From positions 496,001-560,000 of the forward strand of contig CAVYRL010000001.1 in the NCBI GenBank assembly GCA_963771025.1: a stretch of DNA of 64,000 nt, given 5' to 3'. Positions within the stretch are counted from its first letter, which is position 1; every line of letters starts with the position of its first letter. Both the position numbers and the translations under genes were made by a program. The notes below the pieces were generated by a model that was given only the letters and a program-made list of their open reading frames with translations, did no database searches and was not told the DNA's origin. Origin of the DNA: Miltoncostaea sp963771025 (GTDB taxonomy: Bacteria; Actinomycetota; Thermoleophilia; Miltoncostaeales; Miltoncostaeaceae). Positions 7,297-17,038 of this stretch are shown here, piece by piece.

Positions 7297-9162
7297 GTGG
7301 GCCGGACGTTGACCATGAGCGGGCGCTGGCCCGCGCTGATGCTGGCGCTCGCCGTCGCGCTGGCCTTTGCAGACTCGTCGATCGTGATGCTCGGCCTGCC
7401 CGAGATCTACGGTGACCTCGACGCCTCGATCACCGGGGTGTCATTGGTGATCACGGGCTACAACGTGGTGGTCGCGATCGTGGCCCTCGCGCTCGTGCCC
7501 CTGATCGGCCGGCTGCGGCCGGGGAGGCTCGTCGGCCTCGGCTTGGTGGTGTTCCTCATCTCCTCGTTGGCGTGCGGCCTGGTCAACGACCTCGTGTCGC
7601 TGGTCGTGCTTCGCTCCACCCAGGGGCTGGGGGCGGCGTTGGTGCTGGCGGCCTCCCTGCCCGTGATGGCGCTCCTCACCGGGTCGGCCGCGGCCGGGCG
7701 CGCCTGGTGGGGGCTCGCGGGGACGCTCGGGGCGGTCCTCGGTCCGGCGGTCGGCGGCGTGCTGACAGAGCTCTTCGACTGGCGGGCGATCTTCATCGCG
7801 CAGGCGCCCGTGGCGGCCGTGGCGCTGATCGCCGTGGCGACGCCGGCCGTGTGGCGGCTCGCGCCCGAGGGCCGCACCGCCGCGAGGATCCCGTTCTGGT
7901 CCAACCTCGGCCTGCTGTTCGCCTTCGGGGCGCTGGTGGGCGCGCTGTTCCTGGCCGTGCTGATGATCGTGACCGTGTGGGGCTTCGGGCCCCTGTACGG
8001 GGCGCTGGTGGTCAGCGTGCTGCCCGTTGCCGCCCTGCTGGTGCGGCGTCTCTCGGGCCGCGTCGGCGCCGGATGGAGCACGATCGCGGGATCGCTGCTG
8101 CTGGCCGCGGGGCTGGTGGGGCTGGCGTTCCTGCCCGCGGTCAGCGGCTGGTGGGCGGCCGCGGCGCTCGCCGTCTGCGGGGCCGGATTCGGCCTGCTGG
8201 TGCCTCCGCTGACGGCCGAGTCGGTCTCGGGGGACCGCGGCATGAGCACGGCGGGGGCGGCGTCGGTGAGCGCGCGGCACATCGGCCTCGTCGTGGTGCT
8301 GCTGATCGTGGCGCCGCTGCTCGCGACCGACCTCGACGCCGGCGGCGACCGGGCGACGGCCAACGCGACCCAGGCGATCCTCGACGCGCCGCTCGACCTG
8401 CAGCAGAAGATCCCCGTCGCCCTCGCCCTCTCGAAGGAGTTCGATCGCACCGCGCGGGGGGCCGTCCCCGACCTCACGCGCCCCTTCGACGACATCGGCG
8501 CCGCCGACGACGCCAAGGTGCGCGGCGTGCGCGACGGCCTGCTCGACACCATCGAGTCGGCCCTGACGCGCAGCTTCCGCTCGGCCTACCTCGTCTCGGC
8601 CCTGTTCGCGCTGCTCACGCTGATCCCGGTCGCCGTGGCCTGGACCGTCCGCTCCCGGGCGGGCGCCCCGCGCCGGGGGCCGCCCCGCGCGGCCCTCGGC
8701 GCGCTGGGCGGGCTGGTGCTCGCGGGTGTGCTGTTCGTGGGCGTCGAGGCCGCCGCGGGAGGGGCCGGCCTGGGCCGCTCGACCATCGCGGATCCCTGCG
8801 CCACCACCACGGATCGCTCGCGCGACGGATTCGACGCGACCCTCCAGGGCGTCATCCTCGACGGCTTGGCCGGCGCGGCCTGCGATCTGCACGTGACCCG
8901 GGAGGAGCTCGTGCTCTCGTTCGGCGGCGGTCCGGCCTCGAAGGTCGACTGGACATCGCCGGCGGTCGAGCGGGCGGTCCGCTCGGGCCTGGTGCGCTCC
9001 ATCGACGAGTCGGAGAAGCGCGGCACGCTCAACGGCGTCGTCGCCGGCCTCTTCCGGACCGTCGCGGAGCGCGCACCGATCCAGGAATTGATTCGCGGCG
9101 CCGGAGGTGTCAGCGACCTCGGCAACATCGACCTCGGCGCCCTGCTCGACCGGATCCGCTAG
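7297..9162 (+). CDS. MFS exporter with a C-terminal soluble domain
   Basis: Major facilitator protein of 621 residues from the GTG at 7297, which lies four bases after GGAGGGG; GTG 7294 and ATG 7315 are alternatives. About 13 hydrophobic segments are visible, resembling the DHA2 (14-segment, drug/proton antiport) group, with the motif-A-like GRLRPGRLVGLG after the second. Two features are unusual. A loop of about 90 residues lies between segments 11 and 12. A soluble tail of about 110 residues follows the last segment and contains two cysteines in otherwise cysteine-poor sequence, so it may be folded outside the membrane. The substrate is unknown. No regulator is adjacent. Confidence 0.8.
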   Translation: MGRTLTMSGRWPALMLALAVALAFADSSIVMLGLPEIYGDLDASITGVSLVITGYNVVVAIVALALVPLIGRLRPGRLVGLGLVVFLISSLACGLVNDLVSLVVLRSTQGLGAALVLAASLPVMALLTGSAAAGRAWWGLAGTLGAVLGPAVGGVLTELFDWRAIFIAQAPVAAVALIAVATPAVWRLAPEGRTAARIPFWSNLGLLFAFGALVGALFLAVLMIVTVWGFGPLYGALVVSVLPVAALLVRRLSGRVGAGWSTIAGSLLLAAGLVGLAFLPAVSGWWAAAALAVCGAGFGLLVPPLTAESVSGDRGMSTAGAASVSARHIGLVVVLLIVAPLLATDLDAGGDRATANATQAILDAPLDLQQKIPVALALSKEFDRTARGAVPDLTRPFDDIGAADDAKVRGVRDGLLDTIESALTRSFRSAYLVSALFALLTLIPVAVAWTVRSRAGAPRRGPPRAALGALGGLVLAGVLFVGVEAAAGGAGLGRSTIADPCATTTDRSRDGFDATLQGVILDGLAGAACDLHVTREELVLSFGGGPASKVDWTSPAVERAVRSGLVRSIDESEKRGTLNGVVAGLFRTVAERAPIQELIRGAGGVSDLGNIDLGALLDRIR

Positions 9163-9171
9163 GGCCCGCGC

Positions 9172-11121
9172 CTACTTCCTGCGGTGCTTGGGCGGCCTGA
9201 TCCTGATGACGCGGCTGGTGCGGACCGAGGCGCCGGGGAGGCCGCTCACGACCCGGACCCGCACGACGTAGGCGCCCACCTTCAGCTTGGGCCGGCTGAG
9301 CTTGATCAGCCGGACACCGGCGTTCAGCGACCGGGTGACCGGTTTCGCGACCCCCCGCAGCACCACCCTCCTGCGTGGCTTGGTGCGGATCGTCCGGCGG
9401 AGCACCTGGACGCTGACGCGCGCCTTGGCGCTGAGGGTGACCCTCACCACCAGCTTGCCGCGCGAGCGCCCGGCCCTCAGCGCCGTCACCCGGGGCCGGC
9501 GCGTCGCCGGGGGAAGCCCGGTGCGGGTGACGGTGCGGGTGATCTCGCTGACGTTGCCGGCGCCGTCGGTCGCCGTGACGAGGATCGCGTTGGGTCCCGG
9601 CACCAGCGGCAGGCTCGTCGAGAAGCCGCCGGTCGCGGTGAGGGGCAGCGGGATGCCGTTCACCGTCAGCGAGGCGACGCCGGAGGCGTCGGACACCGAG
9701 CCGCCGATCGGCACCTGCGAGGCGATCTGGGAGAGCCCCTCAGCCGGACCGGTCAGCGAGAGCGCCGGTGCCGTCGTGTCGGTGGGCGTGAGCTCCTTGG
9801 CGAAGACGTCCGGCGTGAGGTTGACGTCCGTGGGGATCAGGCGGGTCCCGGGAGGCACGGCGGGATCGGTGAAGACGAAGGCCATCAGCCCTCCGTCGGC
9901 GGCCACCGCGGCGTGGTCGCTGTCCGTGCTTCCCTGGGTGGCTCCGTTGACCGAGACGAGCTGCGTCGTCGAGGTGCCGATGTCGCGCGCGAAGACGTCC
10001 TTGACCGCGGCGTTGCCGTCGGCCGCGAGGTTGGTCGCGGTCGAGGCGAAGCCCACCCGCGCCCCGTCGGCCGAGATCGAGGGCCGGGTGCCCGCGCCGT
10101 CTCCGGCCGTCGCGAGGCCGTTGCGCGCCGACGCCAGCACGAAGGCGCCGGTGCCCATGTCGCGTCGATAGGCGTCATTCAGGATGTTCGTGTCGTTGGT
10201 GGGGTCGTACTTCTCGCCCGTCTCGAACACCACGTACCGGCCATCGCCGGAGATGTCGGGGAAGCTCGAGCCGGTGGTCCGCGTCGGGTCGCTCGCGGCG
10301 GCGAGGGTGTCGGCGACCAGGTTGCGCACGTAGACGTCGTTGGCGGCGCCGGAGTCGTCGGGCGCGAGGTTGGTCGTCCCGGCGGGCGCCTCGAAGGCGA
10401 CCACGCGCCCGTCGGCGCTGATCGCCGGCCGCTCGGTGGTGCCGTTGGCCTGCACGCCGGCCGTGGTCGCGGCCGCGAGGGTCGTCGCGCCGGCGCCGAC
10501 GTCGCGAACGACCACGTCCGAGGCGTTGTTGTTGTCGTTCGGGAAGAGGTTGGTCGCCAGGCCGCTGGTGAACGCGACGCGGTCGCCGGTGTACGAGACG
10601 TCGGGGTCGCCGCCCACGGCGGCATTGGCCTTCTGGCCCGACGAGTTGACCGAGATCAGCGTCACCGCGCCCGTGACCAGATCCTTGCGATACACGTCGA
10701 GGTTGGCGTCGGTGTCGCCGGGGGAGAGGTTGGTGGCCGTCGAGGAGAAGACCGCGTAGCGGCCGTTGCCCGAGAGGGCGAACAGGACGTTGCCGACGCT
10801 GTCCGACTCCACGTCGCCGTCGGCCGGGGCTCCGGCGGCATTCGACGAGGCGAGCGCCGTCGTCCCGGTGGTGCGGTCGCGCACGAACAGCTGCACCTTG
10901 CCGCCGGTCGCCACGCCGGTGAGCGCCGACGCGGAGGTGAACGCCACGTAGCGGCCGCCGGCCGAGACGGCGCCGGCCTCGACGGGACCGGCGCCCTGGG
11001 CGCCGGTCGTCGAGACCGACACGAGGCTCAGGTCGCCGGGAGCCCCGAGCGCCGGCGCGCCCGTCGCGAGAAGGGCGGCGGTGATGAGGAGCCCGACGCG
11101 GGCCGTGCGGGCTGGGGTCAC
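9172..11121 (-). CDS. secreted TolB/PD40-type beta-propeller protein
   Basis: Probable extracellular protein of 649 residues from a GTG at 11121. Residues 1-27 are a signal peptide (basic start, hydrophobic LLITAALLATG, Ala-rich cleavage region). At least six repeats of about 50-60 residues follow with patterns such as GRYVAFTS, DRVAFTSG, GRVVAFEA and GRYVVFET, typical of TolB/PD40 propeller blades. An Ig-like module (about 500-580) and a basic Arg/Lys-rich tail (about 585-649), perhaps binding the cell wall, complete it. No catalytic residues are visible. Genes of this type are common in Thermoleophilia and usually unassigned. It runs away from metY and is separated from it by only 44 bases. 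Confidence 0.75.
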   Translation of the reverse strand: MTPARTARVGLLITAALLATGAPALGAPGDLSLVSVSTTGAQGAGPVEAGAVSAGGRYVAFTSASALTGVATGGKVQLFVRDRTTGTTALASSNAAGAPADGDVESDSVGNVLFALSGNGRYAVFSSTATNLSPGDTDANLDVYRKDLVTGAVTLISVNSSGQKANAAVGGDPDVSYTGDRVAFTSGLATNLFPNDNNNASDVVVRDVGAGATTLAAATTAGVQANGTTERPAISADGRVVAFEAPAGTTNLAPDDSGAANDVYVRNLVADTLAAASDPTRTTGSSFPDISGDGRYVVFETGEKYDPTNDTNILNDAYRRDMGTGAFVLASARNGLATAGDGAGTRPSISADGARVGFASTATNLAADGNAAVKDVFARDIGTSTTQLVSVNGATQGSTDSDHAAVAADGGLMAFVFTDPAVPPGTRLIPTDVNLTPDVFAKELTPTDTTAPALSLTGPAEGLSQIASQVPIGGSVSDASGVASLTVNGIPLPLTATGGFSTSLPLVPGPNAILVTATDGAGNVSEITRTVTRTGLPPATRRPRVTALRAGRSRGKLVVRVTLSAKARVSVQVLRRTIRTKPRRRVVLRGVAKPVTRSLNAGVRLIKLSRPKLKVGAYVVRVRVVSGLPGASVRTSRVIRIRPPKHRRK

Positions 11122-11165
11122 GGAGCCATCCTTCCCCCGTGCCCCCCGCTTCGCAAGCCTCGGCC

Positions 11166-12464
11166 TCAGCCGGCCGCCTTCGCGAGCGCCTGATCGATGT
11201 CCGCGAGGATGTCGTCGATGTGCTCGATGCCGACGGACAGCCGCACCATGTCCTGCGTCACGCCCGCCTTGGCCAGCTCGGCCTCGTTCAGCTGGGAGTG
11301 GGTGGTGGTGGCGGGGTGGATCGCCAGCGACTTCGCGTCGCCGATGTTGGCCATCAGGGTGAACAGCTCCAGCGCGTCGATGAACGCGCGCCCCGCGTCG
11401 CGGCCGCCCTTGATGCCGAACGTGAGGATGGCGCCGTAGCCTCCCTTCAGGATGCGGCCGGCCACCTCGTGGTACTCGAATGAGGGCAGGCCCGGGTACC
11501 AGGTCCAGGTGACCTGGGGATGCGCCTCGAGGTGCTTCGCGACGGCGAGCGCGTTCTCGCTGTGGCGCTCGATGCGCAGCGGCAGCGTCTCGACGCCCTG
11601 CAGGAACAGGAACGCGTTGAACGGTGACAGCGCGGCGCCCGTGTTGCGCAGCAGCACGGTGCGTACGCGGCCGATGTAGGCGGCCGGGCCGAGCGCGTCG
11701 CTCCACACCACGCCGTGGTACGACGGATCGGGTTTCGTGAGGCCGGGATAGCGGTCGGAGTGGGCCGTCCAGTCGAAGGTCCCGTTGTCCACCACGACCC
11801 CGCCGATCGAGGTGCCGTGGCCGCCGATGAACTTGGTCAACGAGTGCACGACGATGTCGGCGCCGTGGTCGCGGCCCCGCGTGAGGATCGGGGTGGCGAC
11901 CGTGTTGTCGATCACCAGGGGCAGGCCCAGGGCGTGCGCGGCCTCCGACCAGGCGTCCAGATCGACCACGTTGACGCGCGGGTTGCCGATGGTCTCGGCG
12001 AACACCAGCTTGGTGTTCTCGTCGACGTGCGCGGCCAGATCGCCCGGCGCGTCGGGATCCACGAAACGCACCTCGATGCCGTACTGCGGCAGGGTGTGCG
12101 CGAACAGGTTGTAGGTGCCCCCGTAGAGCGTCGAGAGGGCGACGATGTTGTCGCCGGCGCGCGTCACGTTGAGCACCGAGTAGGTGACCGCGGCCTGCCC
12201 GGAGGCGGTGGCCACGGCGGCGATCCCGCCCTCGAGCGCGGCGATGCGCTGCTCGAGCACGTCCCAGGTGGGGTTCATGATCCGGGTGTAGATGTTTCCC
12301 GGGACGGCCAGGCCGAAGAGATCCTCGGCGTGCTGGGTGTCGTCGAAGGCGTAGCCGACGGTCTGGTAGATCGGCACGGCTCGGGCCTTGGTGGTCGGAT
12401 CGGGTACTTGACCGCCGTGCAGCGAGATCGTCTCCGGGCGCGGAGACGGGGGCGCGGTGCTCAT
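11166..12464 (-). CDS. metY: O-acetylhomoserine sulfhydrylase (homocysteine synthase)
   Basis: PLP enzyme of the Cys/Met metabolism family, 432 residues, joining O-acetylhomoserine with sulfide to give homocysteine in methionine synthesis. The N-terminal SLHGGQVPDPTTKARAVPIYQT and the region around NIYTRIMNPT are diagnostic of MetY rather than MetB/MetC. The PLP-binding lysine is in VHSLTKFIGGHG (about 210-221). The ATG at 12464 follows GAGAGGAG, so the start is secure. A good promoter lies 53-82 bases upstream. I saw no SAM riboswitch in its short leader, so control may be through the inverted repeat next to the -35. Confidence 0.92.
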   Translation of the reverse strand: MSTAPPSPRPETISLHGGQVPDPTTKARAVPIYQTVGYAFDDTQHAEDLFGLAVPGNIYTRIMNPTWDVLEQRIAALEGGIAAVATASGQAAVTYSVLNVTRAGDNIVALSTLYGGTYNLFAHTLPQYGIEVRFVDPDAPGDLAAHVDENTKLVFAETIGNPRVNVVDLDAWSEAAHALGLPLVIDNTVATPILTRGRDHGADIVVHSLTKFIGGHGTSIGGVVVDNGTFDWTAHSDRYPGLTKPDPSYHGVVWSDALGPAAYIGRVRTVLLRNTGAALSPFNAFLFLQGVETLPLRIERHSENALAVAKHLEAHPQVTWTWYPGLPSFEYHEVAGRILKGGYGAILTFGIKGGRDAGRAFIDALELFTLMANIGDAKSLAIHPATTTHSQLNEAELAKAGVTQDMVRLSVGIEHIDDILADIDQALAKAAG

Positions 12465-12516
12465 CGAGCTCCTCTCAGGATGGGTAAAGCCAGTAAAGCC
12501 ATCAGGATTTCGGGGT

Positions 12517-12545
12517 ACCGTATTGGTGGGTCGCGGGCGCGTCAA
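12517..12545 (-). promoter_or_regulatory. metY promoter
   Basis: On the minus strand, -35 TTGACG (12545-12540), a 17-base spacer and -10 TACGGT (12522-12517). The predicted leader is about 45 bases, too short for a known SAM riboswitch. Confidence 0.65.
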
Positions 12546-12546
12546 A

Positions 12547-12578
12547 GTAACCGACGGAGGAGTTCGTCCGTCGGTTAC
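12547..12578. repeat. 32-base perfect inverted repeat next to the metY promoter
   Basis: Arms GTAACCGACGGA and TCCGTCGGTTAC (12 bases each, no mismatch) flank an 8-base centre. It abuts the metY -35 and touches the SOS-type box at 12578. No T-tract follows on either strand, so it looks like a protein-binding site rather than a terminator. Confidence 0.7.
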
Positions 12579-12591
12579 GAACATGTGTTCG
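12578..12591. promoter_or_regulatory. LexA/SOS-box-like operator
   Basis: CGAACATGTGTTCG fits the Gram-positive LexA consensus CGAAC-RNRY-GTTCG at every position. It is centred about 33 bases before the likely start of the plus-strand message (-10 TAGGAT at 12606-12611), where it would block the -35 of the 98-residue gene at 12641. It is about 75 bases upstream of the metY transcription start. Confidence 0.6.
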
Positions 12592-12640
12592 ACAGCGGCG
12601 CGATGTAGGATCGCCGCCCACCGGTGAGACGGAGGATCGA

Positions 12641-12937
12641 ATGAGCCAGGCAGGCGGTGACGGGCAGGGGCGCAGGCTGCGCGCGGTGGAGCACGGCGCG
12701 GGCCCCGATCGGGCCGCCCTGGAGGCCGCGATCCTGGCGTCGGTGTGCGCCGGATCCGAGGGCGTGGTGACGCGCTCGCTCGGGACGCTGGTGGCCGACC
12801 ACCTGGACGTCGCGCCCTCGGCGATCTCGCCGCGGGACCTCTCCGGGGCGCTCGGCCTGCTGATCGCATCCGGGCGGGTGGACGAGGCGGGCGGACGGCT
12901 CGTCGCGGTCGGCCAGGAGCATCGCCAGGCGGGGTAG
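12641..12937 (+). CDS. small protein, possible winged-helix fold, behind an SOS box
   Basis: Protein of 98 residues that I do not recognise. ATG follows GGAGGA at normal spacing. Residues 25-90 predict helices with a short strand pair (ALEAAILASVCAGSEGVVT ... GRVDEAGGRLVAV), a layout compatible with a small winged-helix DNA-binding domain. There is no signal peptide or cysteine. Its promoter region holds a LexA-type box, so DNA-damage induction is a reasonable prediction. The next gene (typA) starts 51 bases later and seems to have its own leaderless promoter. Confidence 0.65.
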   Translation: MSQAGGDGQGRRLRAVEHGAGPDRAALEAAILASVCAGSEGVVTRSLGTLVADHLDVAPSAISPRDLSGALGLLIASGRVDEAGGRLVAVGQEHRQAG

Positions 12938-12975
12938 CACCGGCGGGCCGATGCTGTGATTCGGTGTCGGATGCG

Positions 12976-12981
12976 TACCAT
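12976..12981 (+). promoter_or_regulatory. -10 box of a leaderless typA transcript
   Basis: TACCAT ends seven bases before the GTG at 12989, which gives the N-terminus expected for TypA. This supports 12989 rather than the upstream ATG at 12980. Confidence 0.4.
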
Positions 12982-12988
12982 GCCCCTC

Positions 12989-14821
<1,833 letters not shown>

Positions 14822-14842
14822 GCGGGAGCGGGTTCCCGGACC

Positions 14843-15274
14843 TCAGCTCGGGCTGGCGGGCCCCTCGGGGCCGCGGCCGGTGTCCTGCTCGACGTCACGC
14901 TCGACCCGTCCGTCCTCGCGCGCGACGCTCGTGAGGCCGCCGATCAGGGCGAAGATCAGCGCGCCGGCGAGGCCGAGCAACGCGGCGTACCCGATCGCGC
15001 CGCCGACCGTGTGGGTCTCGAAGGGGCCGGGCGACAGGCTCAGGATGACCCCGAGCACGACGCCGGCGACCAGGCCGACCGACGACCAGCGCAGCAGCGC
15101 CGTGCGCAGCTTGGTGTTGATGCCGCGGCTCGTCGTCGGATCGACCGAGCCACCTGCCTCGGCCAGGGCCGTCTCGTTGGCGTCGACGGCCTTGGTGATG
15201 GTCTCCGCGCGGCTCTCCGCGTGGGGCTCAGCCGGGAGGTCCCGCTGCGTGACCGGTGCGTTCTCGTCTTCCAT
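14843..15274 (-). CDS. small membrane protein with two transmembrane helices
   Basis: Protein of 143 residues without a recognised family. An acidic, probably disordered N-terminal 60 residues precedes two hydrophobic segments (about 68-86, SVGLVAGVVLGVILSL, and about 95-117, AIGYAALLGLAGALIFALIG). A short charged tail follows. The ATG at 15274 lies six bases after GGAGG. It could be a general envelope-stress or scaffold protein, but nothing in the sequence assigns a role. It is transcribed in the same direction as the MarR gene 70 bases upstream and may share its message. Confidence 0.65.
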   Translation of the reverse strand: MEDENAPVTQRDLPAEPHAESRAETITKAVDANETALAEAGGSVDPTTSRGINTKLRTALLRWSSVGLVAGVVLGVILSLSPGPFETHTVGGAIGYAALLGLAGALIFALIGGLTSVAREDGRVERDVEQDTGRGPEGPASPS

Positions 15275-15344
15275 GTCCACCCTCCTCGAACGACCCCCGT
15301 GAGCTACCCCGGGCCGGAGGGGTGGAAACCTCTGCGAGCGGCCC

Positions 15345-15833
15345 TCAGGCCTCTCCGGCCTCGGTGACTCCGGTGGGACACTGGGGCGTGTCCCCGCCGC
15401 CGGGAAGGCGGGCGAGCAGCACGGCGAGCGCCTCGACCTCGTCCGGCGCGAAACGCTCGCCGAACATCGCGGTGAGCGCGGCCAGGTGCCCCTCTGACGC
15501 GCGGACCAGGGTGGTGCGCCCGTGATCGGTGATCACGGCGTAGGACACGCGGCCGTCGGACTCGCAGAAGCGCTTGCACACCATCCCGGACTTCTCGAGG
15601 CCGTCGAGCAGACGGGTGATGCCCGAGGGCGTGAGGCCGATCGCCTGCGCCAGATCCCCGCGGCGCATCTCGCCGTTGTCGGCCAGATCCAGCTGGCGGA
15701 GCACCTCGAAGTCGGTGACGGTCATGCCGTGATTTGCCTGCAAATCGGCGTTGAATGAGCGCGTCAGAGCGGCGTGGGCGCCCATCAGGGCGACCCATGC
15801 GGCGATGCTCGGTTCTGTGGTGACAGCAGACAC
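15345..15833 (-). CDS. MarR-family transcriptional regulator
   Basis: Winged-helix dimeric repressor of about 162 residues from the GTG at 15833; a TTG at 15845 would add four. The HTH and wing are clear: EMRRGDLAQAIGLTPSGITR (recognition helix), LLDGLEKSGMV and the basic wing CKRFCESDGRVSYAVIT. Two cysteines beside the wing (C-K-R-F-C) could allow redox sensing, as in OhrR-like members; this is inference. It is divergent from the YceI-flavin reductase pair. Two related 12-base motifs in the shared 72-base spacer fit operators on both sides of the yceI promoter. Confidence 0.88.
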   Translation of the reverse strand: MSAVTTEPSIAAWVALMGAHAALTRSFNADLQANHGMTVTDFEVLRQLDLADNGEMRRGDLAQAIGLTPSGITRLLDGLEKSGMVCKRFCESDGRVSYAVITDHGRTTLVRASEGHLAALTAMFGERFAPDEVEALAVLLARLPGGGDTPQCPTGVTEAGEA

Positions 15834-15862
15834 TTGACTGCTCAAGGAAGGCTCGCTAACTT
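15834..15862 (+). promoter_or_regulatory. yceI promoter with MarR operator 1
   Basis: -35 TTGACT (15834-15839), 17-base spacer, -10 TAACTT (15857-15862). The -35 lies inside the inverted repeat CTTGA-CTGC-TCAAG (15833-15846), a plausible MarR site (core TTGACTGCTCAA, 15834-15845). Confidence 0.65.
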
Positions 15863-15864
15863 AG

Positions 15865-15876
15865 TTGCGTACTCAA
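15865..15876. promoter_or_regulatory. candidate MarR operator 2
   Basis: TTGCGTACTCAA shares nine of twelve positions with operator 1 (TTGACTGCTCAA) and covers the predicted yceI transcription start. The spacing is 31 bases, three helical turns. Confidence 0.5.
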
Positions 15877-15905
15877 AAAGTAGCGCACCACGAGGGAGAC
15901 TGACA

Positions 15906-16457
15906 ATGAGCACCACAGAGCAGCAGATCACCGCGGTACCCACCGGCACGTGGAACACGGACCCAGTTCACTCGTCCCTGGGGTTCGCCGTCAAGCACAT
16001 GATCGTCGCGACGTTCCGCGGATCGATGCCCGACTTCGAGGCCACGATCACCGCCGACGACGAGGGCAACGCCACCCTGGTCGGCGTCGGCCGGGTCGCC
16101 AGCGTCGTGCTTCAGGACGAGAACCTCAGCGCTCACGTCCAGTCGCCCGACTTCTTCGACGCCCAGCGCTTTCCCGAGGTCCGGTACGCGTCGAGGGACA
16201 TCTCGCTGCGCAACGGCGAGCTGGTCGTCCGCGGCGAGATCACGCTCAAGGGCGTCACCAAGCCGCTCGAGCTGCACGGCACGCTCGTCGGACCGGCGGT
16301 CGACATCGCCGGCACCACCAAGATCGGCGTCACCCTCGAGGGCACCGTCGATCGCACGGAGTTCGGCCTCAACTGGAACGCCCCACTGCCCCAGGGCGGG
16401 TTCGCGGTGGGCGACGACGTCACGCTGACCGCCGAGCTCGAACTGGGAAAGGCATAG
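15906..16457 (+). CDS. YceI-family lipid-binding protein
   Basis: Protein of 183 residues forming a lipocalin-like beta-barrel that in this family binds polyisoprenoids or amide lipids. The motifs are W-x-D-P-V-H-S-S-L-G-F near residues 16-26, VKHMIVATFRG, DFFDAQRFPEVRY and GEITLKGVTKPLELHG. There is no signal peptide, so unlike the E. coli homologue it is probably cytosolic, as is common in Actinobacteria. ATG 15906 follows GAGGGAG. A flavin reductase gene begins eight bases later, so the two are an operon, probably repressed by the divergent MarR protein. Confidence 0.9.
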   Translation: MSTTEQQITAVPTGTWNTDPVHSSLGFAVKHMIVATFRGSMPDFEATITADDEGNATLVGVGRVASVVLQDENLSAHVQSPDFFDAQRFPEVRYASRDISLRNGELVVRGEITLKGVTKPLELHGTLVGPAVDIAGTTKIGVTLEGTVDRTEFGLNWNAPLPQGGFAVGDDVTLTAELELGKA

Positions 16458-16465
16458 GGCACGCG

Positions 16466-17020
16466 ATGAAGATCCTCGGCATCTCAGGGAGCCTCCGAGA
16501 GGACTCCCACAACACGAAGCTCCTGCGCGCCGCGGCGCGTGAGGTTCCCTCGGATGTCGCGTTCGAGATCTACGACGGCCTGCGCGACGTGCCGCCGTAC
16601 GACGAGGACGTCGACGGCGAGCCGCATCACCCGGCCGTCGTCCGCCTGCGCGAGGCGCTCGCCGAGGCGGACGCGGTGCTCTTCGCGACGCCCGAGTACA
16701 ACCACTCCCTGCCCGGGCAGCTCAAGAACGCCCTGGACTGGGTGTCGCGGCCGCTGGTCGGCAATCCGGTGCGCTTCACGCCGGTGGCCGTCGTCGGGGC
16801 CAGCACGGGCGCGTTCGGCGCCGTGTGGGCCCAGGCGGAGCTGCGCAAGGTGCTCGCCGCCATGGGCGCCCGGGTCGTCGCGGGCGACGCCGTACTCGGC
16901 TACGCCCACCAGCGCTTCGACGAGGCGGGCGAGCTGACGGACGACGAGGTTCGCGAGCAGCTGCAGGCGGTGCTCGGTCAGCTGGTCGGCGAGGTGCGCG
17001 AGAACCCGCTCGCCGCCTGA
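16466..17020 (+). CDS. NADPH-dependent FMN reductase (NADPH:quinone-reductase-like)
   Basis: Flavodoxin-fold reductase of 184 residues. GISGSLREDSHN (5-16) is the FMN-phosphate loop, FATPEYNHSLPGQLKNALDW (about 73-92) is the family signature and VGASTGAFGAVWAQ follows. Members reduce quinones, azo dyes, chromate or free FMN with NADPH; the substrate is not predictable. It begins eight bases after yceI and shares its promoter. Together with the MarR regulator this looks like a small response unit to electrophiles or phenolic compounds; that is inferred from context. Confidence 0.9.
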   Translation: MKILGISGSLREDSHNTKLLRAAAREVPSDVAFEIYDGLRDVPPYDEDVDGEPHHPAVVRLREALAEADAVLFATPEYNHSLPGQLKNALDWVSRPLVGNPVRFTPVAVVGASTGAFGAVWAQAELRKVLAAMGARVVAGDAVLGYAHQRFDEAGELTDDEVREQLQAVLGQLVGEVRENPLAA

Positions 17021-17038
17021 TCGCCTCCCTCGCCGGGG

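Noticed and set aside
9184..11193. 669-residue plus-strand frame opposite the TolB-like gene
   Set aside because: Antisense shadow. The minus strand carries the signal peptide and propeller repeats.
12465..12516. SAM riboswitch before metY
   Set aside because: The predicted leader is only about 45 bases and lacks the SAM core motifs; a plain promoter explains the region.
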